DNA of 64,000 bases from Anaspis maculata. Taxonomy: Eukaryota; Arthropoda; Insecta; Coleoptera; Scraptiidae. This document shows positions 45,561 to 57,028 of this stretch, one piece after another. Made by a program: the position numbers and the translations under genes. Each line of letters begins with the position of its first letter. The stretch's first letter is position 1. The stretch lies in the NCBI GenBank assembly GCA_949128115.1, contig OX421963.1:59205306-59269305 (forward strand). The letters run 5' to 3'. The notes below the pieces were generated by a model that saw nothing but the letters and a program-made list of their open reading frames with translations, made no database searches and was not told the origin of the DNA.

Positions 45561-45877
45561 CTAAAGGCTCTGCTCCAAGAACACTATTGGCTGTTCATCG
45601 CATTTGGTCAAATATTTCCGAAGATATAAATTATTTACCTTTCCTCGTGCAAAATATTGAAGTTGCCTTGATAATGCAAAAATATTTTTGTATCTCACTG
45701 GAAGGCTACTCTGCGCATTTGCTTCAGCGCTAAAAGTAGCATTTTTTCCCACACTTTCTGTAGCAAATTATCTGTTTCCATAATGGTAGCCTTACATTGA
45801 GCATCAAAATCATCAAATGCTGCAGCTTTTTTAGCAGCAGAGTTCTGATTACAACTGACGCCTGAAATTGCTGTCAA
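45561..45877 (-). pseudogene. Gene-like remnant of unknown family, frameshifted
   Basis: Two minus-strand frames join across one frameshift near 45735. The first reads AAKKAAAFDDFDAQCKATIM and on to LLQKVWEK; the second continues AEANAQSSLPVRYKNIFALS with a stop at 45561. The composition and continuity across the shift look like decayed protein-coding DNA. I do not recognise the family. A shorter, diverged inverted copy of part of it (AAEKGAAFYAQCKATI on the plus strand) lies at 45905-45965, so the locus was duplicated in inverted orientation. It could be a transposon-borne or processed fragment. Confidence 0.4.
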
Positions 45878-45904
45878 TGACCAACATGTGACTAATGAGA
45901 GCTC

Positions 45905-45965
45905 GGCAGCTGAAAAAGGTGCAGCATTTTATGCTCAATGTAAGGCCACCATAACAACAACGCCA
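45905..45965 (+). pseudogene. Inverted partial copy of the adjacent remnant
   Basis: The plus-strand reading AAEKGAAFYAQCKATI mirrors AAKKAAAFDDFDAQCKATIM encoded on the opposite strand just to the left, with an internal deletion of four codons. It ends in unrelated sequence and a stop. It is too short to be functional. Confidence 0.4.
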
Positions 45966-46530
45966 TTTTGAATAATGATACGACCTGCAATCCTGCAAAT
46001 GTCAATTTTAACAATTCATAAACTTCCATATTGACAATCTTCCTTACGAATATGTTCGCAACTGCCGCATGAGGGTGCTGAAACGGGCGGGATATTCAAA
46101 ATGTGCAGAGGGTTTTCGATAAGAATGTTTAGGGAGAATGTGTAAAGTCTCAAAAAAATCACTCATGTAGTCTCAACTACTGCGACGAAGACATGGACCA
46201 CCTCTTGCAGTAGGTGATCAAAACAGAAAATGCCAGAAAATTATGTTTACTCGACATTTTGCTATTCATATTTGCTAGACATTATATATTCGCCCCAGGA
46301 CGCAATTCTTGATAATGAAATTTGATATTGGGATAACTAGTCATGTCGGAAATGGAACTAGATTGATAGCCGAAGTCTAGGAATACTATCTTCAGAAATA
46401 CGGGTGAGATTAACTGTCAAACCAAGAAAGATTGAAGATTAAACATCTGAAGAAGCCTCGATGGAATACACACCAATTGTGGATCTTTTCTTGATGAATG
46501 ATTTAAAGAGCCTGTTTTGAAAAATCTTTA
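45966..46530. other. Anonymous DNA, possibly decayed LINE at its end
   Basis: No gene could be supported. The last ~60 bp may extend the LINE remnant that follows. Confidence 0.35.
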
Positions 46531-46534
46531 ACTC

Positions 46535-47110
46535 TCAATGGCAAGAAGAATGGGGTCTTGCCGACACCTATCTGTAAACTGTGAAACCTCTCGTGCAATC
46601 AAGTTTGTTTTCTCCCTCTCAAAGAAGCTCCCAGGTCACAATGAATAGATTGCGATTGGGACACACGACTGACACGCAGCTTCCTAATCACTCGTCAAAA
46701 TCCCTCGCAAAATCCAACAGATTGCGAGACGTGTCATGTTAGATTGATTGACAGTCGAACATCTTCTCTTCAGATGCCCACAATGTAAAAGAGAAAAAGA
46801 CAGGTTGTTTAACACAAACACAAACTCCTTGGAATTGGCCAATGCCAAGTGCTGCGAAGAGATTCTGCAATTCACAACAGAAAATCAAATTATATTCTGA
46901 ATTTTTAGTTCACTTACCAGTAACAAATTTCTCTTTTTCTTCATGTGCAGATTTGCCAAACACGATCCGTCGCAACAAAACGACTGACCGACTCTGTTCA
47001 GAGAACAATGTAAACAAAAAGCATTGAAGTCAGTAGATTCAAACACAGAAAACGACGCTATAACTCTTAGCTTTGATGCGTCATTAAACACAAAAAAAAA
47101 GAAATACGAC
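46535..47110 (+). mobile_element. 3' end of an RNase-H-type LINE, decayed
   Basis: Across at least two frameshifts the plus strand encodes NRLRLGHT, then TRLTRSFLITRQNP, then CETCHVRL and TVEHLLFRCPQCKREKDRL, ending in a stop near 46900. This is the Cys/His segment that follows RNase H at the C-terminus of I/R1-type LINE ORF2 proteins. A 3' UTR follows, with GCATTGAAGTCAGT, GATGCGTCATTAAACACA and an A-rich tail near 47090-47103. The same 3' UTR blocks occur inverted at 47165-47290, so this copy and the next face each other tail to tail. Confidence 0.7.
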
Positions 47111-47400
47111 ATTCAACTTTTTTTGTTTGTTTCTTTTTGAGTGAATTGCGAGGTGTTTTTTTTGTGTTTAAAGACGCATCAACTGCTAAGAGTAATTAGC
47201 GTCTCCACTGTGTTTGTATCGACTGACTTTAATGCCTAGTTATTTGCATATTTCTCTGAGCAGAGTTGGTCAGTCATACTGTGATGGCGATTTGTATTTG
47301 GGTTTGGTGTCAAATTTTGTCGAGGAGGTCAGCTCTTTGAAGAAAATCTAGGGATTCTCAAGGTGGATTATTAGCAGCTGGGACATTTGGGAAGCTTGGA

Positions 47401-50400
47401 TTAGATTTGGTCAAATAGTTGGATATCTCTGAGAAAAGAGAGAACATTTGGGAATGATGTAGGGTCGATAAGGGTCCTTGTTGATTCTGTAATCTGATGT
47501 GACATTCTGGCAAGATGAAAATGTGGGCAGATGTTCAAGATGTGGCGTAGATTTAGTCTGGTAGGATTGTTGCATGTAGGGCAGTTTGGGGGATCTTGAC
47601 GAGAAAGGAGATAGGAGTGGGTAAGTCTTGTGTATCCCAACATGATACGATTCAATTTCACTTGTTCACTTCTTCGGTCAGGATTGGGAAGAGTGCCACA
47701 TACTGAAGGTTTGATGAGTTTAAGGTAGGAGCCATTAAGATTCCAGTTTCTCTGCCAGAGATGGACAATTTTCGACTTTATGTGGACTTTTATGTCGTTT
47801 GGAAGATGAAGTATAATTTGTTCAGAATTTGAACGAGCAACTTTCTTGGCCCCCTGGTCTGCTTCCTCATTCCCTGCAATTCCAACATGAGAAGAAGTGA
47901 AGAGAAAGACGATTTTGTTGGATTTATTAAAAAGTTTGTCTTTTATCATTTGTATCAGCGGATTTCTTGGATATAGTGGTGTCAAAGATTGGAGAGTGCT
48001 GAGGGAGTCAGAACAGATGATGAATTTGTCATTAGGGAAGCGTTCTGTATATGAGATGGCTTGAAAAATGGCGTATAGCTCAGCTGAGAAGACGCTGCAG
48101 TGTCCCGGTAGTCGAAAGGAAAATTTTTCAGATGACGCAATCACAGCAGAGGCCACGCTTCCATCAGTCTTTGATCCATCAGTGTATATGATTTTATGGG
48201 TTGGGAGTTGGGAGACTGTTTTTTGGAATTCCAGTCTGATTTCATGGTGACTGTGGTCTGTTTTGTTATATTGAGCCAATTTGTAGTTTATTTCAACAGT
48301 CTGTAGTTTCCAAGGAGGTATTTGGGACTGGAACCATGATAAGGTTTTTGGGATTTCAAAATTTATTTCAGTTTGAATACGATGCAATTTTCGTGTATAG
48401 GAGGAATGATGTTTCGATTTGAGTTAAGAAGTGTCCTGAATCTGCTAGAAAAAACCAATGGGAAGTTGGAGCTTTTTGGATTTGAAGCCAAATTGGTACA
48501 GTAGTTGGGAGTTAATTGTTTAGTTCGAAGTTCTAAAGGACATTCACTCGCCAAAGTAAGAAGATTCTCCACAGGGGTGGTGCAAAATGCTCCAACTGCT
48601 ATCCTGACAGCAGTAGATTGCACGGATTTAACTGTTTTAAGATAGGTTTTTCTGGCGGTAGAATATGCCACAATGCCATAATCAAGCCTGGATCTGATTA
48701 AACTTTGATATATTGACATCAACGTTTTAGAGTCGGCCCCCCAGTCAAAACTGGCTAGGATTTTTATCAAGTTCAACCCTTCGCCGCATTTTTTCTTGAC
48801 CTGATCGATGTGATTTTTCCAGTTCAGTTTACGATCAAAAATGACACTCAAAACCCTTATTGAATCGACAAATTTCAGGCTTTTTCCGTAAAGTCGCAAT
48901 AGAGGAGAGGAAAACGCTTGCTTCGACCAAAACTTACACAGCTGGTTTTTTCTGTGGAAAAAACCAATCCAAACTCTTTACTCCAGTCTTCGAGCTTGTA
49001 TAATGCATTTTGTAAAGATTTCTGGATATACCTTGAGTCCTTTCCCTTAAGGTAAATTACTAGATCATCGGCGAATAAACCACATTTGATCGGAAATTTC
49101 AATCTCTTGATGCATTCGTTGATTGCAATCAGAAACAGGGTGGCGCTAAGCACCGATCCCTGAGGGATTCCATTTTCTAGTTTCCAATTTCGTGACAAGA
49201 TGTTATTGATTTTCACTTTGAATTTCCGGTTGCGCATGAAATTTTGAACAAATGCCAAAATGTTTCCGGTGAAACCCCATTTTTCTAGTTGAAGCAATAT
49301 AGAATGGGTCCACGTCATATCGTAGGCTTTCTGTATGTCGAAGAAAATTGCGGTAAGGTTTTGTTTGAGAGTAAATGCTTCGTGAATTTCTGACTCAAGT
49401 TGTATGATGTTGTCGTTTGTGGAGCGGTGTTCTAAAACCATTTTGAGCATGATGGAAGAGATTTTGTTTTTCGAGATACCAGACCAAACGATTGTTCACG
49501 ATTTTCTCCAAAATTTTACACATTGTGCACGTTAGAGAAATTGGGCGGTAAGAGTTTTTATCTTCTTTTGGTTTGTTGGGTTTCAGTAGAGGGAGGACAA
49601 TGGATTCAGACCATGCCGAGGGAAATTTCTGTGTTTTCCACATTTGGTTGTAGATTTCTAGAAGAACCTTTTGTCCATTCGCAGAAAGATGTTGCAAAAA
49701 GCAGTAGGGTATGTCATCAGGGCCGGGACAGAAATCGCTGGCTGATTTTAGAGCTTCCTGGAGCTCTTTAAGAGTGAGAGGCATGTTTACAGGGTGATCA
49801 TGATTGGCGTGATGGTTGAATTCCTTTTGATGCTCTTCCTCGATTTTGCGTCTCAGGAAGTCGTCTTTATAGTTCGAGTTGCTTGAGTTGGTGAAAAAGT
49901 GTTGACCTAGGATTTCAATTATTTCATTGTCAGAGCTTATGACTTGGTTATTTTCTTTCAGGAGTTTGATTTCAAAAGAAGAACACCCTGTGGCATTAAT
50001 TTTTCTTATTTTATTCCAGACTTCTGTGGTGGGGGTAGAGGGACACAGAGAAGAAACGTAGTTTTGCCATGATTCTTTCCTACTTTTTTGATTACAAAGC
50101 GAGCACGGGCTCGCAGTTGTTTAAACTTGAGTAAGTTTTCCTGGGAATTTGTTTTTTTCAGTCTTAGGCCAGGCGGTATGTCGGTAAAATCACTACAATC
50201 TGGAAAAAACTCCGACCAAAGCTTTTATGGTGTCAAACTCTTCGTAAGGTCAGTAGTTATCTACCACTGAGTTTCCGCCCAAAAACGAGTTGTGCTGATT
50301 CCTCCACATCTGCGCGAAGGTAAAGGATGCCTCAAAAGTGCAAAAAGACCTGTTAAACCTTCGTACTTTTTCGTTATATTTGCCTAAATGCAAACGTACA

Positions 50401-52603
50401 ACTCTTACGCAAACATTGGAAGCATCTGTCATCATCTCTGTGCCAGTCTTACTGTTGAAAAAAAAGATTTCTTTGTGCGGGTCAGATAAATCACATTTAA
50501 TCGTTTTTCCACACAAAAAAACGATGGAGCATCATGTATTTTGTATGTTTTCTAATAACTCGTATCCATTGAACCCATTTATGGCATTAAAATTTCAATA
50601 ACAGCGTTATTGAAGATGTTGCCAGCAAAAAAGTGAATAATTTTTACCCGCCTGTTCAGCAGCAATTTTTTCAATTTTACCAAACACCGTTTGCGAAAAT
50701 TTCATAAGGAATGAAAAGCTCAAACTCTCCTCTAACGATATCGTGCCTGGCTTAACCGCGGCACGCACTTAAAAGTCTAAAAAACTGATTTCTTTTCGAG
50801 AGGTCCTGTTTCACCCGCGTGCGGCCGTGCCTACTTGACATAGACCGGACTGATTACACGAGCTTGGAAATGTACTCTTTTCCAGCTTTAAAACGCGACC
50901 ATTATTATTAAGACTTTGAAAATTGATATATAAAGAAATTATATATTATTTTATCATTAATGGTCGTGTTTTAAAGCTGGAAAAGAGTACATTTCCAAGC
51001 TTGTGTAATCAGTCCGGTTTATGTCAAGAGGCACGGCCGCACACGGGTAAAATAGAACAGCTCAAAAAGAAATCAGTTTCCTTCACTTTCAAAAAGCGTG
51101 CCGCGGTTAAGCCAGATATAATATCATCAGAAAACAGTTCCAGCTTGTCATTCCCTATAAAATTTTCGAGAACGGTGTTTGGTAAAATTGAAAAAACTGC
51201 TGCTGAACAGGCGGGTAAAAATTATTCACTTCTTAGCGGGCAACATCTTCAAAAATGCTGTTATTGAAATTTTAACGCCATGAATGGGTTCAGTAAGTAC
51301 AAGTTATCAGAAAACATCCAAAATACATGTTGCTCCATCGTTTTCTAGTGTGGAAAAACAATTAAATGTGATTTATCTGACCTGCACAAAGAAATTTTTT
51401 TTTCAACAGTAAGACTGGCACAGAGATGATGACAAATGCTTCCAATGTTTGCGTTAGAATTGTACGTTTGCACTGAGGCCAATAAAATGAAAAAGTACGG
51501 GGGTTTAACAGGTCTTTTTGCACCTTCAAGACATCCTTTACCTTTGGGCAGATGTGGAGGAATCAGCACAACTCGTTTTTGGGCGGAAACTCAGTGGTAG
51601 ATACCTACTGACCTTACGAAGAGTTTGACACCATAAAAGCTTTGGTCGGAATTTTTTCTATCCAGAATGACCTACCGCCTGGCCTATCTGTTGAAAGCGC
51701 GTTTACTTTCTTTGATAGCTATTTTACAGTCCTCGTTCCACCAAGGAACTGGAGTGTGTTTATTCGAGTTGGAGGATTTTCCAATGTGAGTATGTGGTGA
51801 ATTTAGAATAATGTTTGTGAACTGTGAGATGGATTCGTCAATATTGTCATTCGCCTTGAAGGACCTGAGCTTGTCATCGATCTCGTCCGCAAAAGGATTC
51901 CACTGAGCATTTTTGAGGTTCCATTTAGTGCGATTGGAGGTGGGAGTTTTATTTTCGATCAAGTCACCTTCAATTTTTATGGGAAAATGATCGCTACCGT
52001 ATAAATGATCACATGTTTCCCAGAACAGACGAGGGGCCAAAGCAGGTGAACATAAAGTCAAGTCCAATACACTGGGTGTTCCGTTGAATGAGTTGAACCG
52101 AGTGGGAGCGCCAGTGTTTAGAAATGCCAGGTTAGAAATGTCTAGGAATTGTTCATCCTTTTTTATCGGTATGACTTGAACTGAAAATTACATTGTGTGC
52201 GTTGAAATCACCTAAAATGATGCAGGGCGGAGGAATTTGATCGACAAGATCTCTGAGCTCAGTAAGATTGAGGGTTTTATTTGGAGCAATGTAGACATTA
52301 CAAATTGAAATTTTGATTTTCAGCTGGATGGTGAAAGCTACAGCTTCAAAATTGGTGGTTAAGTCTATTTTGCTGGAGGAGCAGTCTTTACTCACAAAAG
52401 AAATAAGTCCCCCGCTTGCTCTTTCACGATCAACTCGGTGTTTGGAGAAGCAGTTGTATCCCTTAAAAGCCGGGTCTTTTTTTTGATGAGTTTCTTGAAG
52501 ACATATGATGATCGGTTTTACTTCACTTACCTACCAGTATTTTGAGTTTTTCTAATTGGGTAAAGTACCCATTCATGTTCCACTGCAGAAGAAAAGTGTC
52601 CAT
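47401..52603 (-). pseudogene. LINE ORF2: endonuclease, RT, RNase H (interrupted)
   Basis: The likely ATG is at 52603 (MDTFLLQWNMNGYF). The endonuclease shows CLQETH, ILGDFNAHN and YGSDHFPI, the expected catalytic residues; a small insertion near 52530 shifts the frame early. After the foldback the frame resumes, with another shift near 50090. RT blocks are SYRPISLTCTMCKILEKIV, FFDIQKAYD, NGIPQGSVLS and GLFADDLVIYL (about 49062-49079), with frameshifts near 49430 and 48890. RNase H follows a further shift near 48375: IIYTDGSK, FSAELYAIFQA, CSDSLSTLQS and AGNEEADQGAKK supply the D-E-D-D set. The C-terminus has CPTCNN and HILNICPHFH. The protein cannot be made intact. Confidence 0.85.
50165..51686. 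mobile_element. Foldback element, TAG termini, TCT duplication
   Basis: The ends TAGGCCAGGCGGT and ACCGCCTGGCCTA are inverted; arms run about 750 bp each to a centre near 50940. TCT flanks at 50162-50164 and 51687-51689. Removing the element and one TCT rejoins LINE ORF2 in frame across KRAFN-R-LKKT, so the insertion site and the 3 bp duplication are supported by the coding frame. Arms are clearly similar but have small indels, so it is moderately old. The open frames of 74-114 codons inside are mirrored and not considered genes. Confidence 0.85.
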
Positions 52604-52669
52604 TTTTTAAGTTGTATAATTTGTGGTTTGAGTACGCTGTTGGCTAGAGGGGTAAAAGTATAATTATTA

Positions 52670-53954
52670 TTATTCTTGTTGTGATTCGACTGAGAACAAT
52701 GATTCTTGTGAGGAACAGCTAGTCATACCATTATGTTTATCAGGTTCTGTACCTAATTGACGCAATAATTTGTTACATATTCGAGTACAACGGCTTTTCA
52801 TTGTGCGATTAGAGAGTGCTGAGTGGATTTCTTTTATCATTTCGATGAGAGATTCAATGTTTTCGGTGAATTTTTTAGCTATTTTCAGAGGGTCGTTTGA
52901 ACCATGGCATTCTTCAAGGAATTTCACAAGGTCTTCGTGAGATAGAACGTAGTTTGATGGATTTTCCTCGATCAACTTTTTTGCTGGTGAAATCATGTCA
53001 GTTACTAGTTCAGGAATACTGTTTTGCGAGCTTGATTTTTTACATTTTTTTGGAAGGATTGTTTTTACCTGGTATTGATTTGCCTTTTGGCTGATTGGGC
53101 GTTTTTGTTTTTGGCTCGACGAATACGAATTTGTCCTGGTTGTTATCAGGGTTTTCAGATATGGTAGGTGAAGTTTCAGGGGAGTTAGTGTAATCGGTCG
53201 AAATGGTATTTGTCACGGATGCTGGTCTTTTATGGCTGATACTTCGTAAATTTTCGGTGTTGTCATTCTCATTGTCAATCAGGGAGGAAGGATGTTCATT
53301 TTCAGTCTGAGTAGCATTGTTATTTGGACACTGGTCAGCCTTGTGTCCTTGTTCCTTACAAAGGAAACAAATTAGCTCGCCTGTACCGATGAAAATGCGG
53401 TATTCAGTATCTTTCAGACGAATGAGGAATGATGGAGGAAGGATAATGTCTTCGTTTGGCTGTATAAAAACTTGGCGTCTGAAACTCAAAATATGTGCAT
53501 ATTCTTCCCCCTCAATACCTGCTCGCAAAAAGGTTACATTTGAAACAATTTCACACCCTAAATCTTTAAGCGATTCTTCCAAAATTTCGTGGGGTATAGA
53601 AGGACAGACATTCGAGAGCACCAGTCTTCGTGCCGGCGTGATCAATCGACGACGTAACAAAACCTCTTTGCCATCAATGGTGATTGAATTGGTATTTGAG
53701 ACTATTTTGTCTACTATTTGGATAGACGACAAGTAAATGCAAACTCGGTCTCTGGACATCCTTGAGGCAAATGTTATGTGTTTTGGACCAACTATTTTAC
53801 CAATTGGTATGACATATTCGCCTAACTTCAAATTGTCCACCACGTCTAGAATGATGGCTAACTCTTTTTTAGGGTAGACGACAGATTTTGCGACATTCGC
53901 GTATTGAGTAGGTGTTTTGTTTACATTTGGTTGTTGAGAAAGTTGGTTATTCAT
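52670..53954 (-). pseudogene. LINE ORF1, nucleic-acid-binding (gag-like)
   Basis: Starts MNNQLSQQPNVNKTPTQYAN at 53954. An RRM-like middle (around LDVVDNLKLGEYVIPIGKI and on to KDLGCEIVSNVTFLRAG) is followed by one CCHC knuckle, CFLCKEQGHKADQC (C-x2-C-x4-H-x4-C), then a Ser/Thr/Asn-rich linker. Near 53043 an extra A in an A-run gives a stop; in the next frame the protein continues about 120 codons to 52670, ending EESLFSVESQQE-like. The ORF1 proteins of I-type LINEs bind the element RNA. ORF2 starts about 65 bases downstream. Confidence 0.8.
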
Positions 53955-54250
53955 TTTGGTGAAAATTGAAGGTAGCCCCTGTGGTCAGAAGCTAGATTCT
54001 TGGTTGAGAGGTTTACTGGTGAATTAGAAGTAGTTATTCAATAATTTCAGACAGAATGTTTGTATACAAAATGTATCCATACCTACAGTGCTATCGCACT
54101 GCAGGTAAAAACTACCGTAAACTTCTTGTTTGTTGTGATAAGATTAGTCGTCGAAATTAATATTTTAAATACGAAATTATATGGATATAAAAGAGGGCTC
54201 AGCCTGATATCCTTGTGATCCTGCGGGTGGAAACGGTTGGCGACAAGCGA

Positions 54251-55492
54251 GCTCTTAGGGCCTCCTTTTTCACAAAAATCACGGAAATTCTACAAACGGC
54301 ACAGTAACTGTAACGCGCTTTTTCGGAGAGCTACGGAACACGTGGGTCCATTGTCGTAAACCGATACCGACTCTCTTGAGTGAATGTTGTATTACTGAAA
54401 ATAATACGCCTGCTAGACTTCTGCTACTAATCTTTGTCCCTTTCCAGTGTGATTCGTCCCAATACCAAATTGACTCCACTACATTGAAAATTGTGCCCTG
54501 GGACGAATATAGCATGCAAAATGTCGAGTACAAATAATTTTCTGGCATCTTCTGTTTCGACCACCTACTGCAAGAATGTTTCCAACGTCTTTTTCACAGT
54601 AGTTGAACCTACATGAATGATTTTCTCAAGCTTCACACATTTTCCCTAGACATTCTTATCTGAGTTGGTTTCATTTTTGGATGAGACCACGGCGAGATCG
54701 AAATCCTCGTTATTTTTCAATTTTCTGCAAAAAAATTACCCATCCTTCTGTTTAGTCAGCTTTTTAGAGAAAATCTTAAACTCTTTTGAATGATTTTTTT
54801 TCTGGCAAACCCACTATCAGGGTCACATTATACCGAACGTATTTCATTTCTTTCGGTGTTGACCGCCATGGGATTTGAAACCGTGTAAAACCAAGAAAAA
54901 ACCGATAGACCAACGTTCCCAAGGGACCAGGGCCCTTCGCCAAGGCAAGGAGGCGATTGTTGTGATTTGAGATGATCTTTTGTGCCATTCTACGAATAGT
55001 AGTAATAAATATTCAACTTTCTTTGTCTGTTGTACTCTGTATATGGCGTCTGCACAGTTGACGGTGAGGGCTCTGAGCCGAGGCTGGATCGGGAGGACAT
55101 GGTCTCGACAACATATTTAGGTGTGGACCAAGTGGCTTGCTTCCGTCGCAAAATGCAGGGTAAAATCTTACAAAGTTCAGACTATTTTAGCATGCAGGAA
55201 CCCCGAGAAAGAAAGAAAAAAATCGATGCGAAGAGAGGTAAAGTAAAGAAAGAAGTAAACTAGTTAACTTTGATAGTAAGTGCTTTTTTACAAAACATTA
55301 ATCTGCAGTCATCAGTTCATCAGTATTTATACACATTAGACATTATTAGAGAACACAGTCACAGTTGAAATGTACAATAGTCGTAACCTAACCTTTACCT
55401 TCGTCTCAATCTTTAATTTCAAATCGGTACTTAATTATTATAAATATATCGCAAACACAGAAGTCCACATGGAATTGATTTCAACTATCAAG
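54251..55492. other. Spacer; diverged piece of the 4139-7898 repeat
   Basis: At about 55030-55130 TGTATATGGCGTCTGCA, GACATGGTCTCGACAAC and CCAAGTGGCTTGC resemble the arm sequence around 7755-7850 in the same order, so a decayed copy is likely. The minus-strand frame at 54279-54548 (89 codons) is not recognisable. ATTAAA on the minus strand at 55412-55417 may be the polyadenylation signal of the LRR gene. Confidence 0.4.
55412..55417 (-). promoter_or_regulatory. Candidate polyadenylation signal ATTAAA
   Basis: ATTAAA lies about 76 bases past the stop codon of the LRR gene on its strand. It is the commonest variant of the canonical hexamer. Evidence is positional only. Confidence 0.35.
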
Positions 55493-57013
55493 TTATTCTT
55501 TCAAAAATTCATTAGCTCTAGCTTCGAGATCAGACGAAAGTAAGTTAGCTTGCGAGTTTCCCCTCTTGAATGAAAACATCTTGAGCTCTTGGTAAACCCT
55601 GAATTGTGCATAAAACAGAACAACCAGCAGCAGAAAAATTACACAAAGAAAGATCACTATCCAAACGTGAGCACCGTTAACGCCAGACTGTTCTCGGGGC
55701 TTCCCCGTCAACGAATCCTTGGTGTACTTTTCTTTGTCAGGCCTATTCGAAGGATTATCCACGCACTTGATAGCACCAGCATCGTCGCGGTAGAGGATGA
55801 ACTTGAAGTTGTCCTCCATGAAGAAATCTTGCATTTCTTTCTCCAAATCGCACGGCAAGAAGTTGTCTTCCATATTCAGGAAAGCAATCTTGGGGAGACG
55901 ACGTATCAGAGCTACATAGTCGAGGTCAGAAATGTTGTTGAAGCTCAAATCCAAAGTGTCGAGGTTGTGCAACGAGAAAACGCCAGTGATTTCGATGTCT
56001 TCTATGGTATTGTGAGAAAAGTTCAACACCCTCAACTGCGGCAAGCCCGAGTACAACCCGGTTTGGAATATGGTCAGTTTATTGTAAGAAACATTGAAAT
56101 TGCGCAATCCTGGGAGGTTTTGCAACGTCTTTTGAGGGATCTCGGCAATATTGTTGTGTGCCAAATCCAGCTCTTCCAGTCTTAAAAGGCCATCGAATGA
56201 ACCAGCAATTACTCTATCCATCAGGTTATAAGACAAATCCAGTTTCCTCAGTTTGGGCATTTCCACAAATTCTTTCTCTGGAATGCTGCGGATGTTGTTG
56301 TAGGTCATTGTTAATTCGAGAAGGGCTGTCAGGTTTTGGAAATCGGTCCCGTTGAACGACACCAAGCTGTTGTAATCCAAGTTCAGGGATTGAAGCGACG
56401 TCAAGTTGTTGAACACGTCTTTAACCCTGCTGATTTCATTGTGCTGAAGGTCCAAGATTTGGAGGTTTGGCAGACCGTTAAATGCCGATTTTTGAATTGT
56501 GGCGATTTTGTTGTTCCTCAAGTTCAATTTGTTCAAGTTGAGAAGTTCCATGAAACCATTCTCGGAGAGGATGGTAATGGCGTTTTCGGACAAGTCAATT
56601 TCAGTGATCTTTTTCACACCAGTAAAGGTTCCTGGATAGATCGACTTGATATTGTTATGCGCAAGGCTGAGTTTCTCTAAAAATATCAAACCAACAAAGG
56701 CTCTTTGGCGAATGCTTTCGATTTGGCTGTACTGTAGGTCCAAGATTCGAATTTGGTTGCCAGATATGTCGAAAGTGCCGCTGTCGAGGGTCTGCAAGGT
56801 GCAGTTCACGCATCTGAGGGTTTCGTCCAAGTGGTCGAAACGGTACGGGGTGCTTTTAAAAAAGCTCGGTGTGGCGTTGACGCAAGTTGCCGTGAGCGAT
56901 CCCCTTTCGCCATAGGCGCATTTCATGTTAATGCTGTCTGTGGTCCTAATGTATATAGTTGATATACCGGTGACCAGAACGGTGAGGCCAAGAAGCAGTT
57001 TCAGGTTCAGTGT
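55493..57013 (-). CDS. LRR transmembrane protein, main coding exon
   Basis: This is an uninterrupted frame of about 506 codons, ending at TAA (55493-55495). On the minus strand TTCTTATTCTTCCAG ends at 57014, a strong 3' splice site with pyrimidine tract, and the exon starts ACACTGAACCTG in phase 0. The start codon must lie in an upstream exon, because the open frame beyond it is intron and offers only GTG. Order: a hydrophobic stretch LKLLLGLTVLVTGISTIYI (probable signal peptide), a Cys-containing N-cap, 13 LRRs of ~24 residues (for example LDLSYNLMDRV, LDLAHNNIAEI), a short Cys C-cap (LPCDLEKEM, IKCVDNP), then one transmembrane helix, HVWIVIFLCVIFLLLVVLFY, and a ~35-residue cytosolic tail without a recognised signalling domain. 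It is probably a cell-surface adhesion or recognition protein; the ligand is unknown. Confidence 0.85.
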   Translation of the reverse strand, partial: TLNLKLLLGLTVLVTGISTIYIRTTDSINMKCAYGERGSLTATCVNATPSFFKSTPYRFDHLDETLRCVNCTLQTLDSGTFDISGNQIRILDLQYSQIESIRQRAFVGLIFLEKLSLAHNNIKSIYPGTFTGVKKITEIDLSENAITILSENGFMELLNLNKLNLRNNKIATIQKSAFNGLPNLQILDLQHNEISRVKDVFNNLTSLQSLNLDYNSLVSFNGTDFQNLTALLELTMTYNNIRSIPEKEFVEMPKLRKLDLSYNLMDRVIAGSFDGLLRLEELDLAHNNIAEIPQKTLQNLPGLRNFNVSYNKLTIFQTGLYSGLPQLRVLNFSHNTIEDIEITGVFSLHNLDTLDLSFNNISDLDYVALIRRLPKIAFLNMEDNFLPCDLEKEMQDFFMEDNFKFILYRDDAGAIKCVDNPSNRPDKEKYTKDSLTGKPREQSGVNGAHVWIVIFLCVIFLLLVVLFYAQFRVYQELKMFSFKRGNSQANLLSSDLEARANEFLKE

Positions 57014-57028
57014 CTGGAAGAATAAGAA
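57014..57028 (-). promoter_or_regulatory. 3' splice site of the LRR gene
   Basis: TTCTTATTCTTCCAG on the minus strand immediately precedes the coding exon. It shows that at least one further exon, with the start codon, lies to the right in this window or beyond. I could not identify that exon. Confidence 0.7.

Larger units (their letters stand above)
47113..54250 (-). mobile_element. Nearly full-length RNase-H LINE (I/Nimb-like), broken
   Basis: On the minus strand the order is a 5' region, ORF1 with one CCHC knuckle, ORF2 (endonuclease, reverse transcriptase, RNase H, Cys/His tail), 3' UTR and A-rich tail. This order is characteristic of the I group of LINEs. Several frameshifts break both frames and a 1.5 kb foldback (50165-51686) splits ORF2, so the copy is dead. 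The 5' boundary is not defined; the region 53955-54250 has no clear landmark. The 3' tail meets that of the inverted copy at about 47110. Confidence 0.8.

Noticed and set aside
55589..56962. Plus-strand frames up to 198 codons opposite the LRR exon
   Set aside because: They are complementary readings of the leucine-rich-repeat coding sequence.
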